Both the position numbers and the translations under genes were made by a program. Of a DNA stretch of 64,000 nucleotides, positions 22,101 to 27,082 are shown one piece after another (position 1 is the first letter of the stretch; each line of letters opens with the position of its first letter). The notes beneath the pieces are model-generated. The model searched no databases. It saw only the letters and a program-made list of their open reading frames with translations, and was not told where the DNA came from. Where the stretch lies: positions 1 to 64,000 of the forward strand of contig JAGBIY010000005.1 of NCBI GenBank assembly GCA_017934745.1. The letters run 5' to 3'. This stretch comes from Treponema sp. (GTDB lineage: Bacteria > Spirochaetota > Spirochaetia > Treponematales > Treponemataceae).

Positions 22101-24722
22101 GAGATAACCGGCGACAAAGATTCCGATGAAAATCCTGTCGGAATCACTGGAAAGTACTGGAACATCGCTTCTGCAAAACTTGGAACTGATGGCGAAAACA
22201 GGAAGATGTCGTTCACGTTCTGGGATTCGACAGAGGAAACCGTGTCCGGAACAAATTCTCAGTACACATTCCTCCGTGTGGAAGACTTTGTCGTAGATCA
22301 GGTTGATGAAGTCGCGCCGAACGTAGTCGTCGACCCGTTCTTCTGGGAAAGCGAAGACAACAACAGCCTCTACGAAAACTCGAAGGCGAACGGCCACATC
22401 GAGCTTGAGTCTGATTTGACCGAAGCAATCAAGACTTCTCTTGGCGATGACCCGAAAGTCTCTGGAAAAATCGTCATCCGCGGAAGCGCATACGACGAGA
22501 CTCTTCTCGGAAAACTGACGTTCAGCATGACGAACTTCAAGTCAAGTGCTTCTCTCGTGATGGCCGAGTACAAGACCACGACCGGAACTGACGGCAAAAA
22601 GACCTCCGCATGGTCTGTCTCGTCAAATACAATGGCTGCAAACAGCTATGAAGTGACCGTGGAAGACGAGTACATGAACCAGAACGGCCACAAGGTCAAG
22701 TGGACTGTCGCGCTCGACACGTCAGTTTTGAGCGATGTTGCCCATAAGGACGCTGTGTTCACCGTAATCGCAAACGACCAGAAGGCAGTACAGGCAAACT
22801 CATCCGCAGCCAGCACGGGAACCGCCGACGGAACGACCGACGCGACAAAGCATGTTCCAAGCTATCAGATGGACGTGGTGCCGTATATCACGGGAATCAA
22901 GACAAATGTCAGAAGCGCAAGCGGTTTGAAAGACAACAATATCCGTTCTGCAAGCGGAAAATATTCGATTCTCGCGAACAATGCTGAAAATACAATTACC
23001 GTGAAAGGATTCAACTTCTCGACAAGCAAGCTTGTTGCAAAAATTGCGAACAAAGCGGCTGCTGGAGGGACAGCACTTACTTCGACTGCTGGAGGAGTGA
23101 AATTGACAGCCTCTGCTTCGGATACAAATACAGTCACAATTGCGAACTCTGGAATCACAAAGTCTGGCTATCTCGAAATATTCTCGAACGGTATACGCAC
23201 TCTCAACAACATCAATGAAAACGATGCGCATGACGCATGGGGAAGCGGCTCCGAAATCGGAAATGCTATTACAGATTATGCGAACTACTACAACCGCGAG
23301 CCGGACTACTACACAACAAAGAACGTGCGGCTTACTGACGACAGGTATCTGCGATTCTTTGATATGAAGTCGACTTCCATCAAAAACGGCTATTACCCTG
23401 ACATGATTATGGACGGAAACGATCCTGTGTTTGGTTATGTCGATTTGAATGGCATTAACGCTTCGTCTTATATTAGAACATATCAGAACCAATGTTATCA
23501 GGCTCAGCGTACTAAATTCCGCGGTTCAGATGGTACTTTCACTGATATAGAGTACTTGCTTGGCGCCATCTCAACTGACCAGATGGCTATGGTAAAGGAT
23601 GATGCCGGAAAATACATTCATGCGACCGTCTACAATTATGCGGGAGCCACTATGGATGTCGTATACAACGATTATGCAGAGGATCATACATGGAACTATT
23701 ATTATACAGACGGTTGGGCTGGTGGTACCGGATACCAGGGGTATAATGGTGTTTTCTCATATGAAGCCGACAATAATGCTATTTCCCTTGAGACTACCAG
23801 TTTCGGAAACGGTACCCTCATTGGCCGCTATCAGAATATCCGCATGGCTGTAAAGGGAAATTCGACGAAAAGAAACGGTGCAAGCGTATACATGGCTTAC
23901 TATGACGACAACACGACAGACAAGGATGTCATTTTCAGAACCTTCAAGATTGGTACGAACAACAATTGGACCAATAGATTGAATAATGGAAATACAGGTA
24001 CAACAGGTGCCTATTCTAATCTTGCAGATGGAAATACCGATGGAAGAATCGTCGCAGGTTCAAGCGGTTCAAAGTATCTCGATATGGCGGTAACTTCGGA
24101 CAATATCGTCGTGATAGTGTATTACGATGTAAATGACGCCCGGCTGAAACTTAAGTATTCAAGTGCTGTGATAGACGGCTCTTCAACTAACCCGAATGTT
24201 ACATGGAAAGAGTCTTCTGTTACGTTCCCCGACTATGTCGGAACCGATGTTTCTCTTGCACTCGACAGCAATAATGGAATCCACATTGCTGCTTTTGATG
24301 CGGGAGATTCTGACTTGATGTACATGTACATGCCAAGCTATGACAGCTCGACATTGAAAACGGTTCGTGTTGACCAGGCTTCTTCCGTTGGAAACTGGAC
24401 TCGAATCCGAATGAAAGACGATGTCCCGTACATTGCATACTACAACAGTACAGAAGCTGGAAGCCGAGAGCCAATAAAACTCGCATATTTCGCAGATACG
24501 GAGAATTCAATCGCTTCTGCCGATGTGGCTGAAATTCAGGGTGTTGACGGAAGCAACTACACGACAGGAAAGTGGGAGTATATGACTATTCCTGCTTTGA
24601 CTCCTCCGCAAGGCAGCGATGGAAAATTCAAACAGGTGAACCTTGATTTCGATGCAAGCGGTCGTCCTGTCGTCGGTTATCTAGGAACGAACATTGAGTT
24701 CGGTAAAGCACTCGACGAGTAG
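13116..24722 (+). CDS. Giant Ig-like repeat lipoprotein, paralogue B (3868 aa)
   Basis: The start at 13116 is preferred over the in-frame ATG at 12987. It has GAGGTG 5 nt upstream and opens a lipoprotein signal, MRNRFSVFGFF to LSIAGC with Cys23 as the lipidated residue. The mature protein is a long array of Ig-like modules marked by junctions such as DNTAPVF (near 13530), DSGAP (16036) and DTQKP (16364). It aligns over nearly its whole length with the truncated gene at 2-11464 (for example KVYLYDDVYT, YQETDRP, YQMDVVPYITG, NGHIELE). After about 23390 the last 440 residues diverge strongly from the paralogue yet keep the same propeller-like pattern (IHIAAFDAGDSDLMYMYM). Likely a surface or periplasmic lipoprotein. 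Expression may be controlled by the leader terminator at 13050. Ligand and role are unknown. Confidence 0.93.
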   Translation: MRNRFSVFGFFAAFVSLLSIAGCDVGLGEVVDTQAPALEITYPPIAATIRDSFVLYGTWSDDKGVSSVSVKVVNTATKETVDSLSATVNSDKTWQIELNEFDSDSGYYKYKDGTYQVGVTAYDGAGHSSGESSRTFDIDNTAPVFVISKPGVVKSQNLDPSSYGSIFTIEGTIADDHAISLMDVKIYSESGECVSSENYEGDSIPFYREEEIATAGGTSVIIAQHSSSGDTTSANARYSQMYAGTEATQNFYAEISLTDSAKIYKNPNGSERSAEESKNDSLGNSTSKVYLYDDVYTTLMSAKKGLGLSAADLKNILNGTKTDVPEALAALDSSAKDTSAADGNRLSFSLNPDASPKYQVNGFSYEFDSEKPLQTASSGNSLTVSISAGLDGTQILPQGYGKEGVKIWLRKYSERPSANSSSLDENAVKNEIQTLVGRVNALVKDENSAFVENGTKINLGDEENVKEWTLVYNYADHVERGGSSVSSKTFSVTVPEGIELGKYYVLALTGCDIEDVDFSQNTVYGFEGNQQGVAPTLKITSPDNLSITKDENVEFTGTASLTLASIYVKELDATLTVTDEDTGEKVGEVSATLTCNSTNNSNGTTSYTWSSQDDADSLFTWNTADSTWTFRPSKSSGFASIKTTEGKQYLYALSLTGKSSSGHTSDTASSVHIDKRLPAISISSAEPRVELYEPLGDSLKDKYIYLNGTVTIKGSIEEQNLSEVTYDIWASTDLTKELSESDSIFKLAESNQTVKAALDAAGLDQSLGKVYSISQKFDTSLISKIFAKAETPDPMILAEVVLMAEDTSGNKTTYLASKDPVLNGKTDSVAGKKFVIYQETDRPIIILENASADIDAADKITDKVNLFGTTSNNRLQVSFEDDDAINSIWVTLFDKDGNVLGDNEVYELYGMNPYKTTIGKTTYTLNYQLPAVEGTYQVRIDAFDSGSDIPADVSGIDSSDHNIRSVTPFFIAVDSGAPQIKISSPENETYTNAKGETGKFTLKGTVSKKLETKIECSVKDSAGSPVSSGYTFEASIGDKNASGTYDWTGSIILPENDGLYTLTLTASDTYSQKSSTEIKLGLDTQKPLWNGDGFKVGGKAFASGDSHTWYKSSTLQFEGKFTEAGSGIDHVEYSVTKAGETEPVTDTFAPNADGTFKQNLGEFIAKVTDGAATANKIKFLAVDKAGNKSDESEFDIYIDSEVPTVTADQSGSQYSNKSLEINVTGKAEDDSSGVESVTLTVTEDGQTTVKTTVNASSTDSFANWTATIPADFLAGLADKTYAVKATVTDKAGNKSSAKLFSIDVDAEKPTIKNVSLSDEGGTYSVYETKEKIDGADKTVYYIHSGNNFLLSGSVQDSKSGIKSIVVNDGTSDIVSQINGKDVTALPVTLDLSNYASAGSVTLKITATDNAGNTESQNVLVKIDDDAPKALHALDQKNKDVFFRIGDNDNDDIDSSSSLWSDSLDKGVGGKYSEGTYGNSKTIKIRGTLDDTGSGISMVYYKVVSDENASLSQEELNNISDSFYTDYKTDNTGYFAPGVASSEKERRVFYTGGLNDASENAVSLSGAEYSGFAKNTGSLQGGKNYATVTSNYSSVLSGFSTGKNYLILVYVDKVGNATLDSVKVGGQEHKNISLNVDENTPEASSSVEGIKYTNKKGVMELSGTASDAASGLYSITLKQGSKAIVLTKNSASPVENDNGKLEVEKDVNGTWNWKATVNNDKFFAGASGTVSVSLEAKDCAGIGNTKSINVATVIVDTQLDSITLSTPTDADSETEETQVNGTITLEGTMSDTNVLPAIAITKIEYKKTSDTNWTEASTTMPNLALSGSYTFKVEGFDTTKLSDNTEYQIRAVGTDSAGNEKASDEVSIIVSQDSDRPKVNFNNIDYNSSLGTFLLKHGTNSQVTGRISDDDADGSVVVKKFIVSETAYTGEEGESEPTNLLGSSLPSSGEFTITPSDTGDGEKTFYIYIEDNGGKKFYTTYTSASASATTNDKLQNPKILVKNEAASDGVESAVFKYISDSLNPSVGTGKGLPYSAEDDAEIAYVSATEKFDIGETNSNLNASFIAGGSARKFVKFYFTGSDASGISSMKAVFTDSASNELKTLEQTGDFTKVADGNEVSWTTDFIDVSSWTTGQISVDLTVTDGVGLGTTGSFSFYVDNTAPEIKITNPESGDEKTGSFAIRGSAYDTGNAGTENIYWIVPKKSDVSESSDEKIRWSVLKKLSWNGGDKSLASSSSVKEWEFDFDGSYDKNASDSDSFVFKAGNPLLDVYDSEDFATKINDGIYTLPVYFMAVDSLGNYSIKEDYVINHNPDGDRPKVVFTYPTKESYDSEKNFATLGGSISLTGSAEIPSGTTTVRSVYIQIADDNGKFNATDKSTAQTKYGFSNIADAYSVISAIKGTSYSSATMTDADAKNLGFASKADMDAWWGIEASGKASWRIQINSDGKMNPASGTETNNVKIRASAVNANGKMGAWTQGDNVLSVHIDNGVPVIMNQFVNQYAGSDGKPSAVTAVPAAAASASQLYTTDMFLRGKWTLVFDALDESGIESVTVKNGSAAVPFYKTETSETIDGTKKSGYRVFVPIDDSVTAITYSIEATEKGDTNPHSTRASFSFKIDNNAPTIEEVKNGKDEELAEGSKIANGNYVFTLKGTSDDKEDGSGVEYVAFYYMRKNGKTNSSIKKNIVFDPMIKPAGTNYEDGKVSLDGLSAIDFDGTEEKLYAKSVSGSVEADSNGSFNTFTASSALDAHIRAGGLVKIDGIIRKISSVSGSTVTFSPAATAASSEATALFPVAQVIDANNTAGDNSKNPFEFDNGKDDGDGMVESFTKSGSKWSWDATIHSDNMSDGPATLVILAFDNAGNVSSKSYNVMISNNAPRLAKVFLGTDLNHDDVYGENEFENYNIGAATGNTDGLDTYTLTTAGFKSYSKNASGKWVGSDSARKAFAIKNGLAVLPEIVGGNGDISLVFNASDTTAGDGKQTGSGTNLLENSGEIALSCEITGDKDSDENPVGITGKYWNIASAKLGTDGENRKMSFTFWDSTEETVSGTNSQYTFLRVEDFVVDQVDEVAPNVVVDPFFWESEDNNSLYENSKANGHIELESDLTEAIKTSLGDDPKVSGKIVIRGSAYDETLLGKLTFSMTNFKSSASLVMAEYKTTTGTDGKKTSAWSVSSNTMAANSYEVTVEDEYMNQNGHKVKWTVALDTSVLSDVAHKDAVFTVIANDQKAVQANSSAASTGTADGTTDATKHVPSYQMDVVPYITGIKTNVRSASGLKDNNIRSASGKYSILANNAENTITVKGFNFSTSKLVAKIANKAAAGGTALTSTAGGVKLTASASDTNTVTIANSGITKSGYLEIFSNGIRTLNNINENDAHDAWGSGSEIGNAITDYANYYNREPDYYTTKNVRLTDDRYLRFFDMKSTSIKNGYYPDMIMDGNDPVFGYVDLNGINASSYIRTYQNQCYQAQRTKFRGSDGTFTDIEYLLGAISTDQMAMVKDDAGKYIHATVYNYAGATMDVVYNDYAEDHTWNYYYTDGWAGGTGYQGYNGVFSYEADNNAISLETTSFGNGTLIGRYQNIRMAVKGNSTKRNGASVYMAYYDDNTTDKDVIFRTFKIGTNNNWTNRLNNGNTGTTGAYSNLADGNTDGRIVAGSSGSKYLDMAVTSDNIVVIVYYDVNDARLKLKYSSAVIDGSSTNPNVTWKESSVTFPDYVGTDVSLALDSNNGIHIAAFDAGDSDLMYMYMPSYDSSTLKTVRVDQASSVGNWTRIRMKDDVPYIAYYNSTEAGSREPIKLAYFADTENSIASADVAEIQGVDGSNYTTGKWEYMTIPALTPPQGSDGKFKQVNLDFDASGRPVVGYLGTNIEFGKALDE

Positions 24723-24752
24723 CATAATCCTTGCGTTTTTCTTTTGCCCCCC

Positions 24753-24804
24753 GGTTGCTGAGCGAAGTCGAAGCAAGCGTAGCCGCGGCAAGCCGAAATC
24801 ATCG
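24753..24804. repeat. REP-like intergenic repeat, copy 1
   Basis: This stretch, beginning GGTTGCTGAGCGAAGTCGAA and ending GCCGAAATCATCG, recurs at 25545-25586 in a shorter form that lacks a 15-bp internal segment. The arms can fold (GCTTCGG with CCGAAGC in copy 2). Both copies stand directly before a CGCCCGC hairpin. This pairing suggests a repeated extragenic palindrome-plus-terminator unit. Confidence 0.6.
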
Positions 24805-24820
24805 TTGCAAGCAATCCGCC

Positions 24821-24867
24821 CGCCCGCATTTTCTTGCGCTCTTTTGCGTGAAAGTGCGGGCGTTTTT
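24821..24867 (+). terminator. Intrinsic terminator after paralogue B
   Basis: The 8-bp stem CGCCCGCA (24821-24828) with TGCGGGCG (24855-24862) is followed by five T. It ends the transcript of the giant lipoprotein gene and insulates the toxin-antitoxin pair downstream. Confidence 0.8.
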
Positions 24868-24907
24868 CTTGAGAGTTCAATAAATGCCGTTTGTTGTGTA
24901 AAATAAA

Positions 24908-24925
24908 TGTACGCTTTAATGTACG
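24908..24925 (+). promoter_or_regulatory. Candidate autoregulatory operator of the YefM/YoeB-type pair
   Basis: Two TGTACG hexamers (24908-24913 and 24920-24925) lie 12 bp apart, between the likely -10 (TAAAAT, 24899-24904) and the ribosome site GGAGG of the antitoxin. The E. coli YefM operator, as I recall it, uses TGTACA hexamers with the same spacing, so repression by the antitoxin or its complex with the toxin is likely. Confidence 0.55.
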
Positions 24926-24938
24926 TTTGGAGGTTTTT

Positions 24939-25190
24939 ATGAATGCGATAAATGTGACAAAGGCTCGCGCCAATCTCTTCAAAATAATGGCTTTTGTGAA
25001 CGACAACTCGCAGCCGCTGACTCTCACAAATTCCAAAGGGAAGAACGCCGTCATTGTCGGTGAGGATGATTGGAATGCGATTCAAGAGACGATATATCTG
25101 AATTCTGTTCCCGGAATGGCAGAGTCACTTACGAGGGGAAAAAACACGCCGCTTGACGAATGCCTGTCAGAAGACGAAGTCGAGTGGTAG
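24939..25190 (+). CDS. Type II antitoxin, Phd/YefM family
   Basis: The 83-residue protein begins MNAINVTKARANLFKIM, the typical Phd/YefM DNA-binding start. It continues with LTNSKGKNAVIVGEDDWNAI and QETIYLNSVPGM, then an acidic, probably disordered C-terminus (DECLSEDEVEW) that would bind the toxin. The ATG at 24939 is chosen because GGAGG lies 6 nt upstream and the family alignment starts there; an earlier in-frame start adds a non-matching segment. It is followed after 3 nt by the toxin gene. It should neutralise the YoeB-like RNase and repress the operon through the TGTACG repeats. Confidence 0.9.
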   Translation: MNAINVTKARANLFKIMAFVNDNSQPLTLTNSKGKNAVIVGEDDWNAIQETIYLNSVPGMAESLTRGKNTPLDECLSEDEVEW

Positions 25191-25193
25191 CCG

Positions 25194-25484
25194 ATGTATC
25201 TCATCAAGTATGACAAGCAGGCTGTAAAGGACATAAAGAACCTCAAGAGTGCGAAGCTCGACGGCAAGGCGAAAGCGTTGATTGAGATATTGAGGCGGAA
25301 TCCGCTTGAACCGCCGTGCGAAGGCCTTTTGGGCAATTTGGCTGGGTTGTATTCCCGCAGAATCAATATTCAGCATAGGCTGGTCTATGAAATCGTCAAT
25401 GGCGAAATCACGGTCGGCGACGAGACCTACGAAGGAACTGTAAAAATCATCCGCATGTGGACCCATTATGACAAATTGAGTTGA
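25194..25484 (+). CDS. Type II toxin, Txe/YoeB family ribosome-dependent mRNA endonuclease
   Basis: The 96-residue protein has the RelE/YoeB fold signature GNLAGLYSRRI, then QHRLVYEI, and ends MWTHYDK. By alignment with E. coli YoeB the catalytic set is present: Glu43 near PCEG, Arg62 in HRLVY, and His91-Tyr92. Family members bind the ribosome and cleave mRNA at the A site under stress when the antitoxin is degraded. The gene starts 3 nt after the antitoxin stop, so translation is coupled. The C-terminus is slightly longer than in E. coli YoeB (84 aa) because of an insertion around DETYEGTVK. Confidence 0.9.
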   Translation: MYLIKYDKQAVKDIKNLKSAKLDGKAKALIEILRRNPLEPPCEGLLGNLAGLYSRRINIQHRLVYEIVNGEITVGDETYEGTVKIIRMWTHYDKLS

Positions 25485-25544
25485 CCCCTCAACTCTGAGC
25501 TAGCTTGTTTCCGCTTTTCTCGCTTCGGTTGCCGAACGTCGGTT

Positions 25545-25586
25545 GCTTCGGTTGCTGAGCGTAGCCGAAGCAAGCCGAAATCATCG
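25545..25586. repeat. REP-like intergenic repeat, copy 2
   Basis: GCTTCGG and CCGAAGC arms around TTGCTGAGCGTAG form a hairpin, followed by AAGCCGAAATCATCG as in copy 1 at 24753. The 156-bp gap between the toxin and the minus-strand gene holds only this element, a related fragment (CGCTTCGGTTGCCGAACG near 25521) and the hairpin at 25593. Confidence 0.55.
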
Positions 25587-25592
25587 CTATAA

Positions 25593-25637
25593 GACGCCCG
25601 CCCGCGCAAGGAGAATTCCCCGCGCATGGCGGGCGTC
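25593..25637 (-). terminator. Hairpin terminator of the minus-strand gene ending at 25641
   Basis: A perfect 10-bp stem GACGCCCGCC (25593-25602) with GGCGGGCGTC (25628-25637) begins 3 nt beyond the stop codon of the minus-strand gene. The T tract on that strand is poor (TTAT), so termination may be weak or bidirectional. It belongs to the same CGCCCGC family as the terminators at 11497 and 24821. Confidence 0.6.
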
Positions 25638-25640
25638 TCG

Positions 25641-26960
25641 TTACCGGGTCACAATCGCCGCGAGTTCGTTCACGAGCTGCGCGCGTTGCGCCTTTGTGAG
25701 GTTCGTGTCCGCGCTCAGACCGGAGAGGGGAGTGTCGGTGCTGGCGACCCAGTGGCGGGCGTCGGACGACTGCAGGTCTGGAGTGCGGCAGCGCGCGAGC
25801 ACTGGGGCGAGACCCGTGGCGAAGGAGAGGCGCTCCTGCTCTTCCGCTGTGACAATGCTCTCCACGATGGCCTTCGCTGCCTTGTCCTTTTTGAGCGGGA
25901 CCGCGCATGTGACAGGGGACGTGAATTTTCGCCTGTCGCCTGAAAATTCTGACGGAAAGTATATCGATGTGAAGCGGGATATGACTTTCGGCTCGAAAGC
26001 CCTGTGGTCGTTCAGCGACATGAAGATTATCGAGGCGATGCGGGCCTTCGCGAAAGCCTTCACGTCGTTCTTCTCAAGGTTGAACGTGTTCGGGTGCAGA
26101 ATCCCCTGCTTGTAGAGCCGGGAGAGGTAGAGGACCGACTTGTAGAGCGGATTGTCGCTCTTCTCCGTCAAAAGCCGGGCGACCCTGGCCGCGTTGAAGT
26201 CCGCGCCCGAATGCGAGTTCACTATCTCGACCGCGTTTTTGTATTCATCGACTCCGCTCATCGCTTCCGTCAACGCTCCGAATATGTCCAGCGCGAGTTC
26301 CGAATCCTTCCCCGCGAACACGATTGGGTTTTCCACATAACGCTTCTGGAACACAGCGAGCTTCTCGATGTCGTCCCAGCCCGCAATTCCCGCCATGCCT
26401 GAATTCTTCAGAGCGGTTATCTCTATGTCGATTTCCATGTTGTCGAAGATTACCGGCACCGCCTTCACGCCTTCCTTGCCGGCCTTCACGGCTCCCTTCA
26501 TCGATGTCGTCATCTCCCCGATGTTCAGTTTCGCGTCGTCCAGTTCCGAGCCGTCCTTCGCCATCGAGGCCGCCTTCTCCGCCTTCAGCCCCGACTTCAC
26601 GAAGACGAGCGACGCGCCGGATTTCTTCAAAGCCCTTTCAAATTCCCTGTCGGCTGTCTTTTCGTCGGTCTTTGCGTCGCTCTTGAGCGACACTATGCTC
26701 ACCGACTTCTCGTCCGCGACCTTTCGTATCGAATCCGAGATTGCCTTTTCCTCCCTCTCGTTCAAATCGTAGAGGACGACCGTGGAAGGGCCTTTCGGAA
26801 CTGCCCTGTACACTGAAAAAGCGGCCGCGGCCGCGACCAGGATCCCCGCCGCGATGAATGCCGCCTTCTTTGTCCGCGAGTTTTTTTTCACGCCGTTTTC
26901 TTCCTGCTTTCGTTTTGTGTTCCGCTCTCTCTTCTGGTTTTCAAAATTCTTCTTCTTCAT
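25641..26960 (-). CDS. Membrane-anchored protein resembling a periplasmic binding protein
   Basis: The 439-residue protein has a very basic cytoplasmic start (MKKKNFENQKRERNTKRKQ) and one membrane segment at about residues 33-50 (AAFIAAGILVAAAAAFSVY). A large domain outside the membrane follows, with features of an extracellular solute-binding fold: an alternating alpha/beta pattern, a segment SLNDHRAFEPKVISRFTSIYFPSEF and VPLKKDKAAKAIVESIV near the C-terminus, as in family 1 sugar-binding proteins. No ABC permease gene is adjacent, so a transport role is unsupported. It may be a sensor or a degenerate binding protein. No good Shine-Dalgarno is visible before the ATG. It diverges from the lipoprotein gene at 27083 across a 122-bp gap. 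Confidence 0.6.
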   Translation of the reverse strand: MKKKNFENQKRERNTKRKQEENGVKKNSRTKKAAFIAAGILVAAAAAFSVYRAVPKGPSTVVLYDLNEREEKAISDSIRKVADEKSVSIVSLKSDAKTDEKTADREFERALKKSGASLVFVKSGLKAEKAASMAKDGSELDDAKLNIGEMTTSMKGAVKAGKEGVKAVPVIFDNMEIDIEITALKNSGMAGIAGWDDIEKLAVFQKRYVENPIVFAGKDSELALDIFGALTEAMSGVDEYKNAVEIVNSHSGADFNAARVARLLTEKSDNPLYKSVLYLSRLYKQGILHPNTFNLEKNDVKAFAKARIASIIFMSLNDHRAFEPKVISRFTSIYFPSEFSGDRRKFTSPVTCAVPLKKDKAAKAIVESIVTAEEQERLSFATGLAPVLARCRTPDLQSSDARHWVASTDTPLSGLSADTNLTKAQRAQLVNELAAIVTR

Positions 26961-27082
26961 GCTATGAAAATCGGAATGTTCGCGCTTTTGTTTTAGGCTT
27001 TGGCGTTCGCGGGTGAAGAACTTTTCCCGAACCTTCGGCCGCCCGTCTCAAGAATCTCAACTCCGCCTCCGATAAAGTTGAT

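Noticed and set aside
24677..25085. Minus-strand open frames across the REP-like repeat and antitoxin
   Set aside because: They translate the repeat and terminator and oppose a well-supported antitoxin gene.
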